Under the pieces are notes generated by a model. That model saw nothing but the letters and a program-made list of their open reading frames with translations. It was not told the DNA's origin and ran no database searches. A program made the position numbers and the translations under genes. DNA of 64,000 bases from the NCBI RefSeq assembly GCF_008180415.1, contig NZ_VTEI01000003.1, positions 304,210 through 368,209 on the forward strand, read 5' to 3'. Origin of the DNA: Rossellomorea vietnamensis. GTDB taxonomy: Bacteria > Bacillota > Bacilli > Bacillales > Bacillaceae_B. This document shows, in pieces, positions 1 through 8,468 of the stretch. The first letter of the stretch is position 1. The number at the start of each line of letters is the position of its first letter.

Positions 1-1121
1 TTTGTTAACAAACTACTATTTTGTTTTATATTGTTTCTCTGTTCTATTGGGGGTACTTGACTAAGGATTTTAAATCTTTGTTCTTCTATGTGGATTTCTT
101 TTAAAGACTCTATTCTATGTTTTTCTTCTTCCGAGATGTTTACTACTTGGGTTATGTAATATAAAGAAGCCATGATTTCTTTTTTAAGCTGAGTTCTATT
201 TTTATTTGAAAATGTAATATTAATAACACCTTGTAACGGAACTTCAGATAACCCTTGTTCCCGCATTCTAATAAGAACATTACGGTGCTTAATAAGTTGA
301 CTGCTTTTTTCGGTGTCAATTGAAAGTCTGTCCCGGTGATGAAATTCACTATCGTATTCCAATATTAGTTTGTACTTTGGTACATATATGTCCACCTTGT
401 AACTTTTGTCCCCAGCATCTATCTTATGATTAAATTTGACCTCTTGAAATACCTTGCTATAAAAATAGACAAACGCTAATTCTTCAAAAGACACATTATA
501 CTTTTCTTTACATTTGGGGCATGCTGTTTTTTGGCTAGTTCGGTGGTTAGGTGTCGTTGGCCATTCATGATTACACTCTTTACATTTCCACCAAACTTTT
601 TTATCTGAATACGCATGTATTTGATCGGGCGTTAATGTGCCATTTTTTGTTGGATGCCACTCTTCTAGCACATCAGGATTAATAGTTGCTAATGCATTTT
701 CTTCTGTTACAACTTTACCTGCACACTTCGGACAACCATTTCCATGTTTTCTATTAGTGATTGTTGATAGCCATGGATAACCACATATAGAGCACTTCCA
801 ATATACCTTTCTAGTAGATCCTGCTGTTACATCATCTGAGGTTAAATTTCCATTTTTGTTAGAGTGCCATTCCAAAGCCAGTATAGGGTGCGTCTTGGTT
901 AATGGTTCTTGGAATCTACCAAAACAAATAGGACAGCCAGTTCCTCGATTTCTGGAATTTATTCTAGCTTCCCACTCATGCCCTTGCTCACAAATCCACC
1001 AAGCAAAATTATTGGTACCAGCTGCAACATCATCTGGTCTGATAACCCCATTCTTTGAGGGATGCCACTCTGAAGCTAGCTTCGGATTCTTTTGTGAAAG
1101 GGGGGTATATTTTCTTGCCAT
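1..1121 (-). CDS. Zinc-ribbon repeat protein with nuclease-like C-terminus (partial, 3' end off window)
   Basis: The frame is open from the ATG at 1121 to the window edge (at least 373 codons), and AAGGAG sits 7 nt upstream of the ATG. Residues about 15-205 hold three modules of the form EWHPxKNG...W.C...GHxW...GCPxC, which is the treble-clef/zinc-ribbon domain of the DUF4379 type. After about residue 210 comes a segment with VDIYVPKYKLILEYD, then HH and a downstream K. This resembles the DUF559/Vsr-type PD-(D/E)XK nuclease fold (D and E..D as candidate metal ligands). From family knowledge, such proteins are often found in mobile or defence regions. The neighbouring recombinase debris agrees with that. 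The nuclease call is my inference from motif shape only. Confidence 0.75.
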   Translation of the reverse strand, partial: MARKYTPLSQKNPKLASEWHPSKNGVIRPDDVAAGTNNFAWWICEQGHEWEARINSRNRGTGCPICFGRFQEPLTKTHPILALEWHSNKNGNLTSDDVTAGSTRKVYWKCSICGYPWLSTITNRKHGNGCPKCAGKVVTEENALATINPDVLEEWHPTKNGTLTPDQIHAYSDKKVWWKCKECNHEWPTTPNHRTSQKTACPKCKEKYNVSFEELAFVYFYSKVFQEVKFNHKIDAGDKSYKVDIYVPKYKLILEYDSEFHHRDRLSIDTEKSSQLIKHRNVLIRMREQGLSEVPLQGVINITFSNKNRTQLKKEIMASLYYITQVVNISEEEKHRIESLKEIHIEEQRFKILSQVPPIEQRNNIKQNSSLLT

Positions 1122-1238
1122 TTTGGAACTCCTTACTCTCGTTTTTCGCAATACTTATTACCAGTTATATTTTACCATTTTAAAACCAGTATAAGAACAT
1201 ATAGTCTATTAAACTGTTAGAAATATGTATAAATTCTA

Positions 1239-2756
1239 TTATATATTAAAAGAGAGTAACCCTAATAAAACAAAAAATGGCCCACCTCCATAATTGGAGA
1301 TGAGCCTGATTGGTTGTTTTACCTCTATTAAATTTTTACTCTGCATACTATTAACCTTACAAACCTGATAATGAAACACTTCCCTAGTTCCTCTCTTTTC
1401 CCGAGCTTTAAATCTTTCTAGTATTCCCTGCTTCATTAATGGTCTCAAAATAACCTAGAAGGTGTGTGTATCAGAATCCATCCTCTCATTCATAAAATCA
1501 ACAATCTCTTTAACTGATTTTGGTTCCTCGCAAAATACTAACAGCTCCTCCACCTCAGGCCTATTTAGTAACGCCTCATGCTTTTCCTTCGTTTTCTGCT
1601 TCTTATGCTGCCTTTGTATTTCCACATAGTCATCATAGGTTTCTGGCATTTCTTGCTCCAGTTCAAATATTAGGTGGTAGGTGAGCGTTCCATCTTTACA
1701 CACCTCTGCACGACTTATAAATTCTTGAAACAAATCTTCAGGAAAGTCCTCACTTCCGCCTTCCACATACTTTCTCACTTTTTTCATGATTTCCTTAAAC
1801 AGCTTTCTTTCTTGTTCCACACGTCTTTCGCGTTCACTAAATTGCTTCAGTCGTTCATGCAGTTCCACCAACTCTTCAGTCAATTGATCTACCAGCTGAG
1901 TGTTTTGGCCGTTATCCTGAATCCCATCTTCAACGGCACTGTACAAAGTTTGGTTTTGTTTTTTTACTCTTTCCTGCAATGCTGCTCTTTCTTTTTCCTC
2001 TCATCTCTTAGCTCTAATCTCTTTATCCAATGCAAGACGTCATTCGTAAAATTAGGATCAGTATGAATTTGGTTTAAAAAGCGAATGAAGTGCCATTCCA
2101 AATAATCCTGGCGAATACGCCTTGTATCGCATCGTTCAGTTCTATATCTCTGAGCATGGCGACAGCACACCCAGAAGTGCGTTTCATTTGGTTTTTCCCA
2201 TCGTCTCTCTACATGCCGTCTATGCCCCATCAAATACCCACATTCACCACAATACAGCTTTTCAATAAAAGCTTGATTTTTCATTGCATCTCTTTCATAC
2301 TTCCGGTGTCCATCCTTAACAAATCCTTTATTTCGTTTACGTTCTTCTAAAATATCTTGAACCCGGTCCCAGTCCTTCGGCTTAATAATTGCCTCATGAT
2401 GATTTTCAACATAATACTGTGGTTCCTCTCCTTGATTACGAATGACCTTGGATTGTAATGTATCTACAGTGACATGCTTTTGAAATAGACAATCACCTTT
2501 ATAGACTTCATCCGTTAGCATCCCCATCACTGATTTAGGGTTCCAATAATCTTTTCCTGTCACTGTTTTAATTCCGTCCTGTGCTAATTCTTCACAGATT
2601 TTATTTACTGTCTTCCCTTTTAACACATCAGGTAAATACGTTTGATGATGTTGGCTTGCTCTGGTTGGATATGCCACCGATATTCATCGTCAACCAAATA
2701 CCCATACGTAGCTTGCTTCCACCCGATAATTCCTCGTTTGGCCTGACTTCAATATC
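1239..2756 (-). pseudogene. Degraded large serine recombinase
   Basis: Three reading-frame pieces together match the recombinase domain, zinc-ribbon domain and coiled-coil tail of a large serine integrase. From about 2750 to 2640 the frame reads AKRGIIGWKQATYGY...IIKRIY. It then shifts near 2635 to LKGKTVNKICEELAQDGIK, with a zinc ribbon CGECGYL...CC. It shifts again at 1964-1979 into the coiled coil. A TAG at 1455-1457 interrupts this last frame, which then continues as VILRPLMKQGILERF. The N-terminal catalytic resolvase domain (serine nucleophile) is missing. With two frameshifts, one nonsense codon and a 5' truncation, I infer an inactive remnant of an integrated element. Confidence 0.8.
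1262..1306 (-). terminator. Rho-independent terminator
   Basis: On the minus strand a stem built from GGCTCATCTCCA and TGGAGGTGGGCC with a 4-nt loop is followed by ATTTTTTGTTTTATT. It lies just downstream of the recombinase remnant. A diverged copy of the same hairpin lies at 2768-2802. Confidence 0.7.
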
Positions 2757-2767
2757 CCCAAGCCCCC

Positions 2768-2802
2768 ATAAAATGGCCCACCCCCTGAATGGAGATGTGC
2801 CT
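2768..2802 (-). terminator. Probable terminator, copy of the 1262-1306 hairpin
   Basis: The stem GGCACATCTCCA / GGGGGTGGGCC is followed by ATTTTATG on the minus strand, 49 nt past the stop of the membrane protein gene. The T-run is short, so termination may be weak. Confidence 0.5.
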
Positions 2803-2850
2803 GATTGGTCGTTTTTCATCTATATATAATTTTGTAATTCCTGGCTGTCT

Positions 2851-3564
2851 TTATGTGTTAAGTAATTCATTTGCCTTTCTTAGAGAAAATTCTAATAAGA
2901 GCAATCCAAAAGATGTTAGAGCAACCCCGTCACCACTATTTGATAAATACGAATTATAAGAAGTAATGTTTATAAACCAACCGAAGATATCACCGAATAG
3001 GGCAGCAATGGGGAGAATGATGATAATAATAATAACTACCCAGATATAGACTCCTACTTTAAGACGAATCATTCTAGATAAAATTGGATAAAAAGCGATT
3101 GAAAAAGGAATCCAAAAAGCTAGGTGTTTCAAAAGAAATATTGGCTGAAAATTTGAAGTGACCCAAAGAAAATAACCTAGTAAACCAGTGACCACTAATA
3201 TCAATATGGCAGCTAATAATTCAAAGGATATAACGGCCCATAAACCATACCTCTTAATACACTTTGGAGCCTTCCATTGAAAAAATCCAACTATGAATAC
3301 TACCGACACAAATAACGCCACAGCAAAGAGTTTAGAATCAGACACAATTACGTCAAGGCCTATACTCGGCATTTTAAAGGCCATTACTATTTTCGTTAAT
3401 CCCATACCAAGCATGTTTAATGAAACAAACAATATGAAAAAGTAGAACCAATAAAAATTTTTATTCTTTTGCTTTATTTCTTTAAACTTAAAAGTCTTCC
3501 TAATAGGGCGGTAAATAAATTCTAATAGCCCCTCATTAAATTGTTTTTTAATCCAATCTTTCAT
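2851..3564 (-). CDS. Hypothetical multi-pass membrane protein
   Basis: This 237-residue protein starts at an ATG with AGGAGAG 9 nt upstream. It has a basic N-terminus (about residues 1-38) and then about five or six hydrophobic stretches, near residues 40-62, 76-98, 110-135, 140-162, 170-195 and 215-230. One of these contains an unusual run of isoleucines. I recognise no family motif. It lies between two decayed recombinase remnants on the same strand, so it may be cargo of a lost element. Function is unknown. Confidence 0.65.
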   Translation of the reverse strand: MKDWIKKQFNEGLLEFIYRPIRKTFKFKEIKQKNKNFYWFYFFILFVSLNMLGMGLTKIVMAFKMPSIGLDVIVSDSKLFAVALFVSVVFIVGFFQWKAPKCIKRYGLWAVISFELLAAILILVVTGLLGYFLWVTSNFQPIFLLKHLAFWIPFSIAFYPILSRMIRLKVGVYIWVVIIIIIILPIAALFGDIFGWFINITSYNSYLSNSGDGVALTSFGLLLLEFSLRKANELLNT

Positions 3565-3829
3565 GCAATAATCTCTCCTACCATAACTTTGATATAGATC
3601 TACAGAAAACTAAAAATCCACAACCATATAAGTTGTTTAAATTAACCATATTAGTATTTGTTAACTTGTTAGATACTCTATTTTATTCTACCAAAATTTT
3701 TTGTGTAGACATTTTAATTATCAATTTTTTTATTATGGTAGGTGGTAGATTACTAGATTACACTTATTCCTGCGCTTCTTTTACATAATACATATATTCT
3801 CTAAAATTCTCCCTTTTTCTCAAGATGTT

Positions 3830-4375
3830 TTCCCCATTTGTTTCCTTTCCAGCATGAATGCTAACATCTCTTTCACGGTCCTCGGTTCATGACAGTACTA
3901 GAGAAGAGCTGCCACTTCTGGGCCTCTAAGAAAGGCTTCATGTTTTGCTTTTACCTTCCCCCACCGCTCTTTTTCACATTGTTCCTGAAAAGTAGAATAC
4001 ACCTCGTCAGTCGCCCACCCCAACCCAAAGCGTAAGTGGTACACAATGCTGCCATCTTAATATACAGAGGCATGTTTCAAAACGTCCGTGTAGTTTTCAC
4101 TTGGAAAGGCTTTTGATTCACTTTTTATATATGCTTTCAAGGTTTTATAAAACGCTTGAGTGCTTTCCGTTCCTCTTCCGCTTTTTCCTTCCGGTCTCGA
4201 AAAGCCACAAGCTTCTCATACATGGCACATAGTTTTTCAGTCAATTGGTCAACACGCTCTGTATCTCGCCCTTGACCATGAAGGCCTTCATCTACCACCT
4301 GATAAAGATATGCAATAGAGGACGGAACTAAAGCATTAGATACCAAAGCGGCTTCCGAAATTTGTGCCTTTTTTC
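3830..4375 (-). pseudogene. Second degraded serine recombinase, C-terminal remnant
   Basis: The minus strand encodes a diverged copy of the tail seen at 1455-1979. The coiled coil (VDEGLHGQGRDTERVDQLTE) runs to 4137. After a frame change it continues as KAYIKSESKAFPSENYTDVL, DGSIVYHLRFGLGW and KHEAFLRGPEVAALL...EPRTVKEMLAFM. The order matches the first remnant (LTYHLIFELEQ, KHEALLNRPEVEELL, EPKSVKEIVDFM). Frameshifts and stops make it nonfunctional. Confidence 0.65.
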
Positions 4376-4825
4376 ACTTTTGGGGAATGATGGTCAACAA
4401 AGGCTACCTTCCTTTATGGATTTTCAAAAGTGCCTCCGGACCCTCCGTCGTAAGACTCTTTCATCTGTTAAAACCTTACATAGAGGAACGGAGAAAAACG
4501 AATAATCACTACTATGCTATTGATTTCGAATATCTGTAAAAAAAATCGAAAGAACATATAAGATCAAATACGTTCCACCTGCACTCCCAGGCAATGAATT
4601 ATTAGAGACAAAACCAGTGAATAAAAACTAGATAAGTACTTACAACACTATAGAGTAAACCTGGACAACTTGTTGTTCGGGTTCTTTTTCTTTTAATGGC
4701 GTTCATTGGGATGAGATAGTTTTGTGCTAAAGTCCCTCATTACTCAAGTGAAAATGAAACCCTTTATAAATGCACACAGATTTGTTAGAGGTAGTATACA
4801 AAATCTAACATCCATACATAAATCT
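4376..4825. other. Intergenic stretch, no gene seen
   Basis: About 450 nt of AT-rich sequence between the recombinase remnant and the duplicated leader. I see no ORF with a ribosome binding site and no clear terminator or RNA fold. Confidence 0.4.
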
Positions 4826-5188
4826 AAGTAAAGAGTCCGGACACTTAAGCTCCAGCTTCATTGCAAGAGCTACTTAAAAGACACCATAAAAATCCAAGTG
4901 GTAAACAGTCTGTCCGTTACTGGTACAATGGCTGTCACTCTATGGTAAGAGTAATGTCACTTGCTCATGTCTCCCGCTTTAAATGGAAATAAAGATGAGC
5001 AGTTCAGAAAATAAACCCCAGCAAATTACTGAATTGACACCTTCAAACGCCAGTAACTGAGTGTCATCTTAATCTTGCTTTTAAAATATCAATTCCTATG
5101 TCGCTCAATCCCGCCTAAGGGGTCCAACAGGAGGTGGCGCATCCACGCCTGCCAATCGATAATGGCTCTAAAAAGGGAGCTCTAATCA
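4826..5188 (+). repeat. Conserved leader of duplicated XRE module, copy 1
   Basis: This stretch is closely similar to 12358-12732. Shared anchors are AGTAAAGAGTCCGGACAC at the start, AAAGATGAGCAGTTCAGAAA in the middle and AATCGATAATGGCTCTAAAA at the end. A small hairpin with stem GTGG/CCAC and a CGCAT loop (CGCAA in copy 2) lies just before the regulator gene. Conservation of noncoding sequence over about 360 nt suggests a cis-acting leader, a small RNA, or recent duplication of a larger unit. Confidence 0.7.
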
Positions 5189-5443
5189 TTGGACAATCAG
5201 GAAAACTTCCGTAAAACATTGGGTAAACACCTCAAGATTAAAAGAGAAGAACTCAACTTATCACAAGAAAAATTTGCCTGGGATGCCGGCCAGTATGACA
5301 AAAACCTAGGCAAGATTGAACGCGGCGTCAAAGGACCATCCATTCAAACCCTATTCAAGTTCCGCCACACCCATAACCTAAGCATTGATGAGTTACTCGA
5401 TGATGTAAAAGCTGACTTAGAAAGAGAAGAAGGAGATGATTAA
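5189..5443 (+). CDS. Small XRE-family HTH regulator, copy 1
   Basis: An 84-residue protein made almost only of a Cro/C1-type helix-turn-helix (residues about 10-70: LKIKREELNLSQEKFAWDAG, then KIERGVKGPS). The start is TTG at 5189, set by GGGAG about 9 nt upstream. An upstream in-frame ATG is cut off by a TAA in this copy, which supports the TTG in both copies. It is followed 38 nt later by a 62-residue gene with its own binding site. The paralogue is at 12733. Likely DNA-binding; its target is unknown. Confidence 0.8.
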   Translation: MDNQENFRKTLGKHLKIKREELNLSQEKFAWDAGQYDKNLGKIERGVKGPSIQTLFKFRHTHNLSIDELLDDVKADLEREEGDD

Positions 5444-5481
5444 GCTAGGGAGTCTTCTTTGGAAAAAGGGAGCGGTGTTTT

Positions 5482-5670
5482 ATGAAAAAGGAGTTCTCTA
5501 TAATCAGGGACAATGAAACCTATCGCTTCACGATTATTGGATTTCCCGATAAGAAAAACAGCTATGGTGAAATCTACATGACTGACAGCAGCCATACTAC
5601 ATATGTATTCAGGGGATTTGAACGGCAGGCTGTTCTTAAAGCGGCAAAGAAGCGTATAGAAGATAAATAG
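5482..5670 (+). CDS. Hypothetical 62-residue protein, copy 1
   Basis: Starts at an ATG with AAAGGGAG upstream and follows the XRE gene in an apparent two-gene unit. It is mostly beta-strand-like (FSIIRDNETYRFTIIGF) and ends in a basic helix (LKAAKKRIEDK). The paralogue at 13025 differs by only a few residues, and the pairing with XRE is kept, so the two products probably act together. I know no family for it. Confidence 0.7.
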   Translation: MKKEFSIIRDNETYRFTIIGFPDKKNSYGEIYMTDSSHTTYVFRGFERQAVLKAAKKRIEDK

Positions 5671-6378
5671 ACAAGCAATTTCAAGAGACTTAAAATACAG
5701 CATTAACTATAATCCAGGACCTTGTTCCATTCTCATCTAACTAAGGAAAGGGTACAGAAAAGAACCATTGTCCCCTGGTCCCTTCACATTTATTGGCTCA
5801 GTTAACCGCAAACAGCGGCTCAAATCTCCGCACTTATCGCTCAACCTGTCCGCACTACTTATTTATCGGCGGTCTCCACTATGTTATAATCATTTATAAC
5901 AATCAAAGTGTTTGAGGGACGTCTTCCGTCGCGCCACTGGTAATGGCCGGCATCATGGATGGCGTCTTTTCCTTTCTTCAGGTGATTAAGGACATTAATC
6001 CGTCAATCCCCGGACAAACAATACCGTCAACATATGGACGTTTTAAACAGCATTAACACAAAGTGTTGAATCTTAATTGATGAAAACTGTTGATTTCTAC
6101 TTGACGTTACAAAAGGACAAAAAGAAGAAAACACGATGCATCCTCAGGAGAATATAAAAGGGATAGGGAAAAAAACAGAAGAAAAAAAACAATAACCCTC
6201 CAACAAAAAGCAAAAAACACCCCAAAACCTTCGACAAATCTCGGGGCGTCACTGTGACCATCATTTCTGTTCCTAGTCTTTGGTTCAAATTCAATTTACA
6301 GGATCCACTCTTCTATTATTTTCCTTAATTACACCTATATCATTTAAAAAAACACAGACAAAAGCTCCTGTTCAAAAA
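5671..6378. other. Intergenic region with a dispersed repeat, no gene
   Basis: No convincing gene. It holds a degenerate short repeat near 5745-5790 (TTGTCCCCTGGTCCC), a shared block at 5931-6066 and an A-rich tract at 6110-6230. The minus-strand frame at 6097-6294 has no binding site and reads through poly-A sequence, so I do not call it. Confidence 0.4.
5931..6066 (+). repeat. Dispersed intergenic repeat B, copy 1
   Basis: About 135 nt beginning GCGCCACTGGTAATGGCCGG match 14409-14548, including the shared string GTCAATCCCCGGACAAACAA and CAGCATTAACA near the end. Each copy lies downstream of one copy of the XRE module, suggesting that a longer unit was duplicated and then diverged. Confidence 0.7.
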
Positions 6379-6407
6379 TTGATACATCCCGCTCAATAGT
6401 ATAGAAT
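6379..6407 (+). promoter_or_regulatory. Candidate sigma-A promoter of manR
   Basis: TTGATA at 6379-6384 and TAGAAT at 6402-6407 are separated by 17 nt and lie 45 nt upstream of the manR ATG. Confidence 0.5.
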
Positions 6408-6451
6408 TTGTAAGAAAATGTTCATTTTAAAGAAATAAAGTAGGTGCAAGT

Positions 6452-8368
6452 ATGAATCAACGACAAAATGAATTATTGCGGATTTTGTTGACACAAGACG
6501 ATGAAGCCTTTCTCATACATAATTTATCTAACCAGCTTCATTGTTCTGAGAAAACCATCCGGAATGATTTAAAGCGAATAGAGGAGTTAATCCGGGAAAA
6601 CTCAGCGGCTATACTGGTGCGTAAGCCGGGGATTGGTATATACCTTGAAGCAGATGCAGCCGAACGCTCAAGGCTATTTCAATTACTTTTTTCTCAAGAA
6701 ACACTTAAATCAAATGAAGAGAGAAGAATGGAAATCGCTTATAAATTGTTGATTAGTGATACACCTCACACGCTGGATGAATTGGCCAAACACTATTATG
6801 TGACGAAGAAGAATATCAAACAAGATATTGAGAATATCACGGAGTGGCTGAAACGATTTGATCTCCAGCTTCTGTCTAAACAAGGACTTGGCAGTACCAT
6901 TACTGGAACCGAATTGAATAAGCGGAATGCATTGGCACACTTATCCAACCTTCTTCCTGTGATGAGTCATACTACAAACTACATGCTGAACTTGTTTATG
7001 CCCTATGAAATCGATGTTGTTAGAAAGAAGCTAATTGATGTGCAGGATAGGTATTCACTTCCTCTTACAGATGGTGCCCTGGAAAGTTTACTCGTTCATG
7101 CGCTCATTATGATCAAACGGATCAAACAGAAGTCACCCATTGAGATTCCACAAGAAGAATTGGCTTCTGGTTACCCTCAGAAAGAGTATCAATACACGGA
7201 ATGGTTCCTGGATCAACTGGCGTCTTCCTTTCAAATCGTTTTTCCTTATGAAGAAAAAGTATATTTCACCTGGCACCTGCTCAGCAGCAAGAAAAGACAT
7301 GATCCCTCCTTAGGCTCAGATTTCAATAATCTTGCTCTTAAAGTCATTCAAGGACTCACGATGAAATTGAGGGAAATGACCATGATAAACTTCCATGCCG
7401 ATCCTATTCTTCTTAACGGCCTGGCTGTTCATATGAATTCGGTCATCCATCGGCTCCATTATGGATTTCCGATTACAAATCCTCTTCTATACGACATTAA
7501 AAAGATGTATCCCTTTATATTTAACATGGTCATGCTTTCCTTAGAGGAAATCAAAGAGCAATTTAGGGTTTCCATTCCAGAAGATGAGGCTGCCTATTTG
7601 GTCCTGCATTTCCAAGCGGCCATCGAAAGACTTGAAGGAAAAAGGGAAATTATGAAAAGAGCTCTTATAGTCTGCCACATGGGGATCGGCATGTCCCACC
7701 TCCTTCAAGCCAAGATGGAACAGCATTACAAAGATATCTATGTTATCGACTGCATTGGAAAAGCTGACGTTTCAAACTACTTGAATAAACACTCAGTCGA
7801 TTTCATTATTTCAACCGTTCCACTGGAAAAGGTGAAGATTCCTTCTATCGTGGTATCCCCTCTTTTAGAAGACGAGGATAAAGACCGCCTCAACCAATTT
7901 TTTCATCAGTTGGAATACAAGAAAACCGGAAAACAGCAGGAAGACATTTTTTCTAGATTCATGGATATCAATCTCATCTATTTAAATGTCGAGAAGGAAC
8001 ATCGTTTTGAGGTCGTGGAACTGCTGGGCAATGCGCTTTACCAAAAGGGCTATGTTGAGCAGTCCTTTACTCACAGTGCCCTAGTACGAGAAAAAAGCTC
8101 TGCTACCTCAATTGGTGCAGGAATTGCCATCCCACATGGGAATCCCTCATTGATTAAGAGGTCTGCCATCGCAGTCGCCGTCCTCTCTACTCCTATTGAA
8201 TGGGGAAATGAGCTGGTTTCTTTAGTCTTCATGCTCGGTATTGGAGATGAGGAGAAGAAATATTCCAGACAGGTTATCCAATATATTGTTTCTTTAACAG
8301 ACAATCCTTCTTTCATTCAACTATTGACGGAAGCAAAAACAGAAGAAGAATTTCTGAGTCTTCTATAA
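6452..8368 (+). CDS. manR: PRD-containing transcriptional activator of the mannose PTS operon (ManR-like)
   Basis: 638 residues with the layout of B. subtilis ManR: N-terminal HTH (about 1-60), a second HTH (about 70-140), PRD1 (about 180-290), PRD2 (about 295-400), a Gat-type EIIB-like domain with Cys408 in VCHMGIG, and an EIIA domain with His562 in IPHG. The conserved PRD histidines are present (VHALI, TWHLL, VHMNS, VLHFQ). From the family, PTS phosphorylation of these sites sets activity according to mannose and glucose supply. The next genes, manP and manA, are its expected targets. An MtlR- or LicR-type activator is the alternative, but the neighbourhood favours ManR. Confidence 0.88.
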   Translation: MNQRQNELLRILLTQDDEAFLIHNLSNQLHCSEKTIRNDLKRIEELIRENSAAILVRKPGIGIYLEADAAERSRLFQLLFSQETLKSNEERRMEIAYKLLISDTPHTLDELAKHYYVTKKNIKQDIENITEWLKRFDLQLLSKQGLGSTITGTELNKRNALAHLSNLLPVMSHTTNYMLNLFMPYEIDVVRKKLIDVQDRYSLPLTDGALESLLVHALIMIKRIKQKSPIEIPQEELASGYPQKEYQYTEWFLDQLASSFQIVFPYEEKVYFTWHLLSSKKRHDPSLGSDFNNLALKVIQGLTMKLREMTMINFHADPILLNGLAVHMNSVIHRLHYGFPITNPLLYDIKKMYPFIFNMVMLSLEEIKEQFRVSIPEDEAAYLVLHFQAAIERLEGKREIMKRALIVCHMGIGMSHLLQAKMEQHYKDIYVIDCIGKADVSNYLNKHSVDFIISTVPLEKVKIPSIVVSPLLEDEDKDRLNQFFHQLEYKKTGKQQEDIFSRFMDINLIYLNVEKEHRFEVVELLGNALYQKGYVEQSFTHSALVREKSSATSIGAGIAIPHGNPSLIKRSAIAVAVLSTPIEWGNELVSLVFMLGIGDEEKKYSRQVIQYIVSLTDNPSFIQLLTEAKTEEEFLSLL

Positions 8369-8375
8369 TAATCCT

Positions 8376-8399
8376 TTTTTACCGGAAGCTATGGTAAAA
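8376..8399 (+). promoter_or_regulatory. Inverted repeat upstream of manP
   Basis: TTTTTACC and GGTAAAAA are separated by 9 nt, just after the manR stop and about 70 nt before the manP start. It could be a ManR operator or an attenuator; the sequence alone does not decide. Confidence 0.4.
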
Positions 8400-8438
8400 A
8401 TAAAAACTTTCCTCCGAGCAAGCAGGATATACAATAAA

Positions 8439-8452
8439 AGAAAGCGATTTCT
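8439..8452 (+). promoter_or_regulatory. Candidate CcpA cre site of manP
   Basis: AGAAAGCGATTTCT fits the cre consensus TGWAANCGNTNWCA at 12 of 14 positions and is palindromic. It lies just after a TATACAAT box at about 8429, as expected for catabolite repression of the manP promoter. Confidence 0.45.
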
Positions 8453-8468
8453 TGAAGGAGGAAAAATC

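Noticed and set aside
856..1194. Plus-strand ORF of 112 codons
   Set aside because: It is antisense to the zinc-ribbon gene, whose minus-strand frame has clear domains and a ribosome binding site.
6097..6294. Minus-strand ORF of 65 codons
   Set aside because: Phe-rich product from an A-rich tract, without a binding site.
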